Numbered from the stretch's first letter, positions 1 to 6,994 are shown. The stretch: 7,769 bases of DNA from G039029935 sp039029935 (GCA_039029935.1 JBCCFC010000644.1:1-7769), one strand, 5' to 3'. Notes: a model not told the origin generated them from the sequence alone. Made by a program: numbers and translations.

Positions 1-572
1 AAATCAATTTGACGCGGGAAGAATCAAGAAGAAACGTTTCTAAACTATTCTCAAATAGTACATGTATTGTATCTGGTAGTTCTGACTACACAGTACGTAT
101 CTGGGTTGTCGCCACAAGGGCACAACTCGCCCAGCTCGATGGTCACGAAGGTGCTATTTGGTCGGTAGACTACAGTCCCGATAGCACACGCATTGTCTCT
201 GGCGGTTATGACAATACTATACGCCTATGGGATGAGCCAACACATCTAGTTCAAAAGGCTGGTGCCTGCATTTCGCGCATTATGCCAAGCTTGACAATTA
301 AAGATCGTCAACGCTTTGGTATAGCCTCCGATGCCCCTCTACCAACACACAAAGACCTGCAACTATTCACCGAACGAGTCGGCTCGCAGCATTAACTCGA
401 ACAGAGCTATACAATTGCTTACATAGGCGACATAGACAAAGCCATCGAATGCTTTGAACGAGCGCAGGATCTAGGTGAGCAGTTGCTGCTTGCACCCGAT
501 GAGTTGGCAAGACGAATTTGGACCATAATCTGTGCGGCAAAGCGGTATCGGGGTGAGGATGCGGAGGGGTAG
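1..572 (+). pseudogene. Decayed WD40-TPR protein, 3' part only
   Basis: The reading frame is open from the left window edge and carries one nearly complete WD40 blade (SGSSDYTVRIW, about 70-115), a second good blade (LDGHEGAIWSVDYSPD to NTIRLWD, about 136-233) and a linker. An in-frame TAA lies at 393-395. Past it the same frame stays open to a TAG at 570-572 and encodes a TPR-like helix pair (AYIGDIDKAIECFERAQDL). WD40 blades followed by TPR match the order in the intact gene at 4570-6966, so this looks like a related copy broken by a nonsense mutation. Other decay signs are the usual IWD and TG of a blade reading IWV and TR (about 102-120), and residues before FSNST that do not look like a blade. 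No start codon follows the TAA in frame, so the TPR part is unlikely to be translated alone. The piece 9-395 could still give a 128-residue fragment from a TTG, but no good ribosome site is visible. Confidence 0.72.
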
Positions 573-636
573 AGCTAATCAGGGTTGAAGCCGACCAAGG
601 TTAAAACCGCTGGTCTAGCCAATGGACGTTCCCTAA

Positions 637-651
637 ACGGAGCTTGTCCGT
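637..651. terminator. Small hairpin between convergent genes, possible weak terminator
   Basis: ACGGA and TCCGT form a perfect 5-bp stem around a 5-base loop, in the 145-base gap between the decayed WD40 gene and the end of the DUF4276 gene. Read on the minus strand it is followed by only TTT, so it would be a poor intrinsic terminator. The rest of 573-717 shows no gene or clear signal. Confidence 0.2.
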
Positions 652-717
652 GTAGACATAAGGCCCATTCATGGGTCGTCATTGGGTAGCCTCGACCATT
701 TATGGCGGGGCGGCGTT

Positions 718-1323
718 CTACACCAACAACCTCAACCCATTCAACCGAAGCAACGTATTCAAAAACGCCTTCAACTCAGGGCAACTCTCGGCAGCAACCG
801 CCAAATCCTTACCCTTCAAAATCGCGGCCATCTCAATCGCCTTTTTATAGTCTCGCTTTGGCTTCTTGGCGCGTTTATACAGATTGGTAAGTCGATAGGC
901 GGGTGGGTTCATGCCATTGACTGTTTCTGGCTTGGAGCCGGGTGAGCTTTGACGAACGCCGATGCGACGACAGATATCGTTCCAAAAGGGCAGCAGCCAT
1001 GCCTCGACATCATATTGAGCGGCGTGGGGATAAAAGTTTGGCTCATCACCAACCGCCCTGCGTAAATGGCGTTTGGCCTCTTCTGCATTTTTAAAATTGG
1101 GAAAAACATCAATTAATCCAACGACCCCTAGCACATCTCGGCGTCGAAGTTCTCGCTTCACATCACGATGTAACTTGTCCGCTTTGCGTGTCACCAGCTT
1201 ACGGGTTTCCAGTGTGACTTTGGGCTTGCCTTCGGTCTCTGCACGTTCATCCAGAAAAGCTTTGAGATGCTTTTTGAGCGCAACCTCAGTATCGCCTTCG
1301 ACATACAACACAATTTTGCTCAT
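718..1323 (-). CDS. DUF4276 TOPRIM-like protein, partner of the upstream ATPase
   Basis: A 201-residue protein that fits DUF4276, a family regarded as TOPRIM-related and often found beside AAA_21 ATPases. Visible marks are the N-terminal strand and glutamate turn VLYVEGDTE (Glu9, Glu13), a second acidic strand GVVGLIDVFPNF (Asp72), the family-like stretch AAQYDVEAWLLPFW (about 101-114, Asp105 and Glu107), and a C-terminal region DLAVAAESCPELKAFLNTLL typical of the family end. The second aspartate of a classical TOPRIM DxD is Phe74 here. I chose the ATG at 1323 over one ten codons earlier because it overlaps the ATPase stop as ATGA and has GGGAGG six bases upstream; family members also start directly with this strand. 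The likely role is a metal-dependent nuclease or nucleic-acid-binding effector controlled by the ATPase. Biochemical function is not shown by sequence alone. Confidence 0.82.
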   Translation of the reverse strand: MSKIVLYVEGDTEVALKKHLKAFLDERAETEGKPKVTLETRKLVTRKADKLHRDVKRELRRRDVLGVVGLIDVFPNFKNAEEAKRHLRRAVGDEPNFYPHAAQYDVEAWLLPFWNDICRRIGVRQSSPGSKPETVNGMNPPAYRLTNLYKRAKKPKRDYKKAIEMAAILKGKDLAVAAESCPELKAFLNTLLRLNGLRLLV

Positions 1324-2486
1324 GGCTGACCTCCCATCACACCCATCAGCCACAAATCACGCAGCGTATAATCCTCTAGCCAATCATTCAGATCAAGCGT
1401 ATCGCCCCAACGAAATACACTTCTCCCATCTTCCAAATCAGCCACCAATACTTCATCTGGTTCTAGCCAGCCAATCAGGTCTGGCGAGTGGGTAGCGACG
1501 ACAATCATTGTGTTGAGCTTGGCTTCCTGTAGCAACGCCGCCAACAATTGCTGGAGTGTTGGATGTAAGCTAACCTCTGGCTCGTCAATGAGCAGCATCA
1601 CGGGCGGGGCTGGGGCCAGCAAGACCGTAATCAGCCACAAAAAGCGCAATGTCCCCTCGGAAAGCTGTTGTGGATAGAGCAATTGGTTATGTTGTTGTTC
1701 ACGCCAAACCAGCGATACTTGCCCCGCTCCCACAATCTCAAAGTCAATTTCTTGAAATCCATCAAAGCCTTGCCACAGCAACTCTGAAATGCGGTCAAAT
1801 ATAGTGCGATGATGCAGACGCAGGCTGAATAGTGCCGAGTAGAGATTTTCGCCATTGGGCCCGGGGCGTATGGCAGGGGTGATTGCTTGCGGAAGACGAA
1901 CAACCGCCCGCTCACTCACATCCAATCGACTATAATGGTAAATCTCACCAAGTAAGAAGCGCACTATCTCTGGTTCTGCATAGCTGCGCGGGGCTTGGGC
2001 CAGTGCCAGTTCGCGCTCGCGGTGTGACCATCTTTTGGGTGACTCAAGCTGATTGGTTTCACTATCAAAATAGCGTATAGAACTATCCTGCGCATCAAGA
2101 TAGATCTGTGGCGTCACAGTATCAGTATCTGCTATCCGCATAAGCCGCTCGTCTGCTACACGATAGCCCACGCTTTCCCTCGCCAACGAGAAGTGATAGC
2201 GCATGGGCGCGGGCGAATTGGCATTTCCGCCATCTATATCAAGTGACAACTCAAGCCGTGTCTCTGGCTCTGCTGGTGCATAGCTAAAAATAGAGGTAAA
2301 GCCACCTTGGTCTTCAATAAATTTTTGTAGTTTCATGTCGCTGGCAGAGGATAAAAGCTGAAAAATTTCGAGCAAGGAGGTTTTGCCAACGCCATTTGGC
2401 CCAATAATCGTGGTCAACGGTCGAAGTGGTAAATCGACATCAACAAGCCGACGATAATTTTTGATATGTAGATGGCTCAGACGCAT
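1320..2486 (-). CDS. AAA_21 / OLD-like ABC-type ATPase
   Basis: A 388-residue ATPase of the RecF/OLD/SMC-like ABC fold. It opens with LSHLHIKNYRRLVDVDLPL, the usual first strands of this group, followed by Walker A GPNGVGKT (29-36). After a long middle region come an ABC-signature-like LSEGT (275-279), Walker B LLIDEPEVSLHP (298-309, Asp301 and catalytic Glu302) and the switch histidine in VVATHS (His333). All nucleotide-binding motifs are present, so the enzyme should be active, probably as a head-to-tail dimer. There is no C-terminal TOPRIM domain as in single-chain OLD proteins; that part is supplied by the overlapping DUF4276 gene. Start ATG 2486 has GAGGAG six bases upstream. Expected role: a sensor or motor that controls its nuclease-like partner, as in two-gene OLD-like systems. 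What it senses cannot be read from the sequence. Confidence 0.9.
   Translation of the reverse strand: MRLSHLHIKNYRRLVDVDLPLRPLTTIIGPNGVGKTSLLEIFQLLSSASDMKLQKFIEDQGGFTSIFSYAPAEPETRLELSLDIDGGNANSPAPMRYHFSLARESVGYRVADERLMRIADTDTVTPQIYLDAQDSSIRYFDSETNQLESPKRWSHRERELALAQAPRSYAEPEIVRFLLGEIYHYSRLDVSERAVVRLPQAITPAIRPGPNGENLYSALFSLRLHHRTIFDRISELLWQGFDGFQEIDFEIVGAGQVSLVWREQQHNQLLYPQQLSEGTLRFLWLITVLLAPAPPVMLLIDEPEVSLHPTLQQLLAALLQEAKLNTMIVVATHSPDLIGWLEPDEVLVADLEDGRSVFRWGDTLDLNDWLEDYTLRDLWLMGVMGGQP
1329..1335 (-). promoter_or_regulatory. Ribosome binding site of the DUF4276 gene
   Basis: GGGAGGT on the minus strand, with six bases between GGGAGG and the ATG at 1323. It lies inside the last codons of the ATPase gene and decides the start: the alternative ATG at 1353 lacks the stop-start overlap. 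Confidence 0.7.
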
Positions 2487-2555
2487 TGCGTTCTCCTCAC
2501 TTTAGACTTAAAAATTCGTACAGAACAGTCGTTAATAACAAGATAGTTAGAATGT

Positions 2556-2575
2556 AAAGCCATTATATGGGCTTT
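2556..2575. repeat. Inverted repeat spanning the -10 box
   Basis: AAAGCC and GGCTTT form 6-bp arms around eight bases that include most of the TATAAT box. This could be a repressor site for the ATPase-DUF4276 operon. It could also be a weak transcription stop for the upstream gene, but no real T-run follows, so the operator reading is slightly favoured. Confidence 0.3.
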
Positions 2576-2590
2576 CATACCCACAGCCAA
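2562..2590 (-). promoter_or_regulatory. Promoter candidate for the ATPase-DUF4276 operon
   Basis: On the minus strand a perfect TATAAT (2567-2562) lies 17 bases from TTGGCT (2590-2585), a 4/6 match to the -35 consensus. Transcription would begin near 2555, giving a leader of about 70 bases before the ATG at 2486. It lies just after the stop of the ATPase-nuclease fusion gene, so the two-gene module can probably be transcribed on its own. Confidence 0.5.
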
Positions 2591-2611
2591 GAACGGGCAA
2601 GGGATAACCCA

Positions 2612-4210
2612 TCACCCCGTCGTCACAAACACCGAAGTCACCTCAACCCCCGTCTCCTCATCCACAACCGTCCCTTCCAGCTCGGCTCGCTGCTCATCCG
2701 TCATGGTCTCAATAAACGTCACCAACCACGCGGCTGGCACGTTCAACTTCTTGCCATAGCGCGCCGCCTGTGCCAGCGATTCCTGATGTTCGTCGCGGTT
2801 GATAAAGCTCTTGACTTCGAGCGGATAGCGTTTGTCCTTGTAGTAGAGAATCAGGTCGATGCGCCCGTTGCCTGTGGGGAATTCCGGCGTCACGCTACCG
2901 CGCCCTTGGAGAAACTGGAAGAGATACATGTAGAGGTTAAAGTGATAGACGGCCTCAAAGATATGCTCATCAGTTTTGCGGCGTGGAGCATTTTTGAAGA
3001 GCCAGCCCCGATTCTTGTGGATGTAGTCCTCGTAGAGACGAATGATGTTGGGGATGTTTAGCTCGGTTTTGGTCATGATGGTGGAGACATTAATAAAGGG
3101 GTCATAGAGTCGCTTCAAGCCGGTAAAGAGTTGATGGGCAAAGTAGTTAAAGAGCCGTTTCTGGACAAAGGGGTTGGGGAATTTCAAATATCGTTGAAGT
3201 TTTCCTTTGCTATCGCGGATAATTTCGCGTCCACCCACACCATGCATATACAAATAATTGGTTGTGGGATCGTCATAACGAAAGGGTAGCTTGACACCTG
3301 CTTGAAACATCTCTAATACTACTGAGGTGTAGGGTTCCTGTTTGGCTTTGGAGATGATGTTCACGATATTATGATTGGGTTCGTCATCCACAGCACCTGA
3401 ATAAACATCCTCAAAGTCGTTCATTGTAATCTTGCCATCATGACGGTTATACTGCTCGGTCAACAACTCTCCAAACCAACAGGTCAATCCGGGTTGCCCG
3501 CTGAATTCTTCATAAATCTGCTTGATTACTGTTGGCTCAATGCGCTGTCCACTTTCGTCTTGATAATCCTGAAATAGTTGCGCAACCTCTGCCGGAGTCA
3601 GGTTAGGGATATGTACACTGCGCTGCACATTAAAGGGCGAGCCTGTTACGTTTTCAATACCTAAAACGCTACGTACACCGATTAGAGCGAGGCCATGTAA
3701 CAGATTGCTCTTTTCGCCGCTGGGTTTATCATACTCATCAACCCGACGAAGATACATTTCACGGAATTCATTGGCAAAACGGTTGATAAAGTCTTCTTGC
3801 AGCGCATCAAATTCGTCGATAATGAGAATCACAGGTTTAGAAAAATAATCGGATGTAAACAGCGAGGAAAGCTGTGACCATTTTTGGATCATGGGAAAGT
3901 CATAGTCAAACCACTGATTAAGTCTGTCGACAAAGAGTTCTAGGACATCCTGATCTTCTGTCAACGTTTTGGCCGATTGGAGACTAATCACGCCTGTCTC
4001 AAACACACCCTCGGTGCGCACCTGCTTGATGACTTGGCGTGTGGTCCAACTTTTGCCCGTCTGTCGGGGTGCCCAGACGGTAATATAGTGACCACCACTA
4101 TCAGGGTCTTGACCGATTAATGCCGCCCGCGTCTTCGCTACGAGTTCTGTGCGTGGTGCATAATAATGTAGCTTTGCTTGAACTGGCCCATAAGAAGAAA
4201 ATGTACGCAT
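2612..4210 (-). CDS. AAA/STAND-like ATPase fused to a PD-(D/E)XK nuclease-like domain
   Basis: A 532-residue two-domain protein. The N-terminal part starts RTFSSYGPVQAKLHYYAPR, a family-like opening, then Walker A APRQTGKS (47-54) and Walker B VILIIDEFD (127-135). A sensor-like LALIGVRSV (174-182) and GQP (238-240), resembling the STAND GxP motif, follow. The C-terminal region has the PD-(D/E)XK pattern: GRIDLI (Asp452), LEVKSF (Glu465-x-Lys467) and QAARY (Gln481). It therefore looks like a restriction-endonuclease-fold domain with its catalytic residues in place. I chose ATG 4210, not 4222: GGAAGG lies four bases upstream, nothing suitable precedes 4222, and the family begins MR-F---GPV. This family often has many copies per genome and, to my knowledge, no assigned function; the ATPase may gate DNA cleavage. 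It lies on the same strand 125 bases upstream of the ATPase-DUF4276 pair. Confidence 0.85.
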   Translation of the reverse strand: MRTFSSYGPVQAKLHYYAPRTELVAKTRAALIGQDPDSGGHYITVWAPRQTGKSWTTRQVIKQVRTEGVFETGVISLQSAKTLTEDQDVLELFVDRLNQWFDYDFPMIQKWSQLSSLFTSDYFSKPVILIIDEFDALQEDFINRFANEFREMYLRRVDEYDKPSGEKSNLLHGLALIGVRSVLGIENVTGSPFNVQRSVHIPNLTPAEVAQLFQDYQDESGQRIEPTVIKQIYEEFSGQPGLTCWFGELLTEQYNRHDGKITMNDFEDVYSGAVDDEPNHNIVNIISKAKQEPYTSVVLEMFQAGVKLPFRYDDPTTNYLYMHGVGGREIIRDSKGKLQRYLKFPNPFVQKRLFNYFAHQLFTGLKRLYDPFINVSTIMTKTELNIPNIIRLYEDYIHKNRGWLFKNAPRRKTDEHIFEAVYHFNLYMYLFQFLQGRGSVTPEFPTGNGRIDLILYYKDKRYPLEVKSFINRDEHQESLAQAARYGKKLNVPAAWLVTFIETMTDEQRAELEGTVVDEETGVEVTSVFVTTG

Positions 4211-4255
4211 GATACCTTCCATTTCGATAATACAGGTTGTGCCTCTATATCGAGT

Positions 4256-4264
4256 AGTATAGCA
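4256..4264 (-). promoter_or_regulatory. Extended -10 promoter of the ATPase-nuclease gene
   Basis: TGCTATACT on the minus strand combines a 5/6 -10 box with the upstream TG of extended -10 promoters. No good -35 is seen at 16-18 bases, which fits the extended type. It is about 46 bases upstream of the ATG at 4210. Confidence 0.5.
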
Positions 4265-4288
4265 CAGATGAGGTAAAGGCGCATCTGT
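4264..4288. repeat. Operator-like inverted repeat
   Basis: ACAGATG (4264-4270) and CATCTGT (4282-4288) are perfect 7-bp arms with an 11-base spacer. The centre-to-centre distance of 18 bases is close to two helical turns, as for a dimeric regulator. It lies directly upstream of the minus-strand -10 box and covers the -35 position, so a protein bound here would block or assist RNA polymerase. No regulator gene lies in the window. Confidence 0.45.
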
Positions 4289-4457
4289 TCTCTGGCGTCG
4301 GCACTCAACGAATAGAGCCTATCATGGTTGCGATACTGCACACGGAGCATTAGAATCAAGAGCTGCATACGCCTGCAATACGGCGATCACAACCGGACCA
4401 TCGCCCCCAACGTAATCTGCCCAACACCATGACCCAGAATGAACTTCAGCAAATTGA

Positions 4458-4466
4458 TGTTATACT
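4458..4466 (+). promoter_or_regulatory. Extended -10 promoter of the WD40-TPR gene
   Basis: TGTTATACT has the TATACT box with the upstream TG. The -35 position is poor. Transcription would start near 4473, with a leader of roughly 97 bases before the ATG at 4570. Confidence 0.4.
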
Positions 4467-4557
4467 GAAATGACAATCGTTCTTCATTTGTAATGTACCA
4501 TAAATTCGCTGAAAATAGTTTGAGTACATCGTCTGCACGTTGGGCATGGTTTGTGTG

Positions 4558-4564
4558 AAAGGAG
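4558..4564 (+). promoter_or_regulatory. Ribosome binding site of the WD40-TPR gene
   Basis: AAAGGAG ends five bases before the ATG at 4570. It decides this start over the in-frame TTG at 4540 and ATG at 4546, which would place extra residues in front of the membrane segment. Confidence 0.7.
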
Positions 4565-4569
4565 CAGCA

Positions 4570-6966
4570 ATGAATCACTATCGACTCTGGCTGGCAATCA
4601 TCGGCCTCGTTCTTCTCATCGTTATCACCCTGCGCGCCATGTTTGGGGCAATGGATGCCAGCAACGAGGCACAGACTGCTCGTGCCACTGCCGTCGCCCG
4701 CGACAACTTGGCGAGGGAAGCACATGCCACTGCTGAAGCCAATGCCCTTATCGCTCAGGAACAGGCAGCGGCGGCAGCGGATGCACAGCGGCAGACCGAA
4801 CGCACGACCCGTCTGGTGCAGGCCGAACTGCTTGCCACCAAAGCTGGAACGCTACTCGTCCCCAGCCAACCCAAGGACGATCATGCTCTTGTTGACCCGC
4901 TAGACAACGCGCCACCGATGGCGGAGCAGATGCTGCTGTTGGCGCGCGATGCGGTCCTCACCACGCTACTCACCGATGGCGATGTCTCTGCCCATGCCTA
5001 CACCACGCTGCGCCGTGCGGTTCAACAGGTCGGAGGGCCGCATACGCATCAGTTTGGTCCCCCCATGTTTGCTGATGAAATGGATGCTTTGGTGGAAGAA
5101 ACAGGCATTAACTTGATTCATCTCGTTGCCAACCCCTTTGCGCTTGACTCGGAGGGCACGCTGCCCCGTGTCCCCATGCGGCTGGTCACGTTAAACTATG
5201 GGAAAAACGCGGCCAGCTTTGAAGGGTTCGGCCATCATTTCAATGCCGTTGCGATTAGTCCGGAGGGAGAGCGTATTGCCTCAGCCAGTGGCGATCCCTA
5301 TGGCTACAGTGCGATCCGCGTCTGGTCGATGGACACCAAGCAAGAACTGGCACGGCTCACCGGATTTAGGGGTGAAATCCACGCCATCGCCTTTAGTCCT
5401 GATGGTGCGCACATAGTCTCGGCAGGGTTCGACGGGCGTATTCGCATCTGGGATGCATGGACGGGACAGGTGCTGACAACGCTTGGCGGTCAGAATGGCG
5501 AGCAGAAAGGGTTCACCTGGTCGGTGGCCTATCATCCCGATGGCAAGCGGCTGGCCTCGGCTGGTTCAGATGCCATCATCCGGCTTTGGGATGTTGAGAC
5601 AGGCGAGGAGGTAGCACAGTTCACGGCTCATGCGGATGGAGATAGTGCCTATAAGACTGTGCGCACAGTGGCTTTTAGCAGCGATGGCAAGCGTCTTGTC
5701 TCTGGCAGCGATGATAAGACGGTGCGCATTTGGGATGTCGAGACGGGGGCAGAACTGTTGCGGCTTGAAGGGCATAAACATCATGTAGATACTGTTGCCT
5801 TTCATCCCGATGGGCAGACCGTTGTCTCTGGCAGCGGAGACAGCACCATCCGTTTGTGGGATGCACGGACAGGTGAGTCATTGGCCGTGTTGACGGGTCA
5901 CAGCCGTGGTACGAGTACAGTTGCGATTAGCCCTAATGGACGACACATCATCTCTGGTGGTGCAGACGATACCGTGCGCATCTGGGACGCGTACACAGGT
6001 CGCCAACTGACACAACTCGATGGACATATCGCCAATGTCACCGCGTTGGCAATCAGCCCCGATGGGCAGACGATTGTCTCTGGCAGCGGCTCACCGGACA
6101 ACAGCCTGATTCTCTGGTCCATGCCTGAACGCTTGGTGTTAGAGGCCATGAACCATCTTCCGGCCAGCCCCCGCTCTGAAGATATCTATGCACAGTTGAA
6201 CCTGACTGGCACTGTCCAGCCGCCGAGCAAGACCGTGTTGGCGCAGTTGGAACAGCAAGCACAGGTGTTGCGGTTGATGGATAGCGGGCGCGCATTGGCA
6301 CGGCGCGGCCAGATTACCAATGCCATCACCTATTTTGAGCAGGCCCAGTCACTCGATTCCACCCTATCAACTGATCCCATGACACTGGCGCAAACCCTCC
6401 ACCGCACCACCATCCACACCCATCTCTTTGCAGGCCGCAGCCTCGCCCAGCACACTCGCTTTGACGACGCCCTCAGCGAGTTTGAAAAGGCCATCACCCA
6501 CGACAATACGCTCAATATCGACGGACTGGCCGCCGATGCCTTTATCGAGGCTGGACGTTCCTTCACCTGGCAAGCCGCCTATCCACAGGCCATCGACGCC
6601 TATCAACATGCCCAAGCCTACTCCACTACGGCGCAGATACCCGCCGACTATCTCAACATCCTCTGCTGGCGTGGCACGCTCAATGGTCTTGCTACTGATG
6701 TGCTACCTTTGTGCGAACAGGCCGTTGCCCAAGCACCCGACAACGGCAATTTCCGCGATAGTCGTGGCCTCGCCCGCGCTTTGGCGGGGGACGTCGCTGG
6801 TGCGATTGATGATTTCAAAATGTATGTGGCGTGGGCAGCGGAGAACGAGACGGAATGGGTTGTTGACTGGCGTGAGCAGTGGATTGCCGCGCTGGAAGAG
6901 GGTGAAGTGCCAGTCGTTGTATTTAATGAATCGGTATTGGCGGCGTTGCGGGCGGAGGAGCCGTAA
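4570..6966 (+). CDS. Membrane-anchored coiled-coil/WD40/TPR protein
   Basis: A 798-residue protein in four parts. Residues 6-25 (LWLAIIGLVLLIVITLRAMF) form one membrane segment with little before it, so most of the chain lies on one side. Residues 30-95 are an alanine-, glutamate- and glutamine-rich coiled coil; a helical stretch follows to about 155. Seven WD40 blades follow, at about 217-255, 261-299, 303-344, 351-392, 399-434, 441-476 and 483-518, each ending in an IRLW/RIWD-type strand, enough for a closed seven-bladed propeller. From about 565 to 756 are TPR-like helix pairs (RALARRGQITNAITYFEQAQ, SLAQHTRFDDALSEFEKAI, ARALAGDVAGAIDDFKMY). Related proteins carry an NTPase, kinase or peptidase domain ahead of the propeller; none is seen here. 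Likely role: a membrane-attached scaffold or sensor that binds other proteins. It is transcribed away from the ATPase-nuclease gene and converges on the dehalogenase, 28 bases from its end. Confidence 0.9.
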   Translation: MNHYRLWLAIIGLVLLIVITLRAMFGAMDASNEAQTARATAVARDNLAREAHATAEANALIAQEQAAAAADAQRQTERTTRLVQAELLATKAGTLLVPSQPKDDHALVDPLDNAPPMAEQMLLLARDAVLTTLLTDGDVSAHAYTTLRRAVQQVGGPHTHQFGPPMFADEMDALVEETGINLIHLVANPFALDSEGTLPRVPMRLVTLNYGKNAASFEGFGHHFNAVAISPEGERIASASGDPYGYSAIRVWSMDTKQELARLTGFRGEIHAIAFSPDGAHIVSAGFDGRIRIWDAWTGQVLTTLGGQNGEQKGFTWSVAYHPDGKRLASAGSDAIIRLWDVETGEEVAQFTAHADGDSAYKTVRTVAFSSDGKRLVSGSDDKTVRIWDVETGAELLRLEGHKHHVDTVAFHPDGQTVVSGSGDSTIRLWDARTGESLAVLTGHSRGTSTVAISPNGRHIISGGADDTVRIWDAYTGRQLTQLDGHIANVTALAISPDGQTIVSGSGSPDNSLILWSMPERLVLEAMNHLPASPRSEDIYAQLNLTGTVQPPSKTVLAQLEQQAQVLRLMDSGRALARRGQITNAITYFEQAQSLDSTLSTDPMTLAQTLHRTTIHTHLFAGRSLAQHTRFDDALSEFEKAITHDNTLNIDGLAADAFIEAGRSFTWQAAYPQAIDAYQHAQAYSTTAQIPADYLNILCWRGTLNGLATDVLPLCEQAVAQAPDNGNFRDSRGLARALAGDVAGAIDDFKMYVAWAAENETEWVVDWREQWIAALEEGEVPVVVFNESVLAALRAEEP
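5806..5837 (+). repeat. Blade 5 copy of a 32-base internal repeat
   Basis: This segment in WD40 blade 5 encodes PDGQTVVSGSG and matches 6058-6089 at 30 of 32 bases, closer than the rest of these blades. It suggests recent blade duplication or gene conversion within the gene. Confidence 0.75.
6058..6089 (+). repeat. Blade 7 copy of a 32-base internal repeat
   Basis: The partner of 5806-5837, encoding PDGQTIVSGSG in blade 7. The two differences are adjacent bases in the middle of the repeat and give one Val/Ile change. Confidence 0.75.
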
Positions 6967-6994
6967 ACGACATGATAGGCTAGAGTCTGTTATA

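Larger units (their letters stand above)
4211..4569. other. Divergent intergenic region
   Basis: These 359 bases separate the minus-strand ATPase-nuclease gene from the plus-strand WD40-TPR gene. They contain an extended -10 element in each direction and a 7-bp inverted repeat beside the minus-strand promoter. Short open frames on the minus strand here (for example 4138-4368) have no recognisable domain and no ribosome site that I can support, so I do not call a gene. No RNA gene or mobile-element end is seen. Confidence 0.6.

Noticed and set aside
682..945. Plus-strand open frames opposite the end of the DUF4276 gene
   Set aside because: Low-complexity, Gln/Pro/Ser-rich products with no motif, antisense to a recognisable family.
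2567..3061. 164-codon plus-strand open frame opposite the nuclease domain
   Set aside because: Antisense to the PD-(D/E)XK region whose motifs are clear; it has no domain and no ribosome site.
4138..4368. Minus-strand open frame in the divergent region, 76 codons
   Set aside because: No domain, no convincing ribosome site, and it runs into the start of the ATPase-nuclease gene in another frame; it also covers the promoter and inverted repeat.
4387..4725. Minus-strand open frame facing the WD40-TPR gene
   Set aside because: It is mostly antisense to the N-terminal coding part and lacks recognisable motifs. The end (FILGHGVGQITLGAMV) looks protein-like, but I could not tie it to any family.
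6967..6994. Possible bidirectional terminator between the WD40-TPR and dehalogenase genes
   Set aside because: The 28 bases hold no stem with a T-run on either strand.
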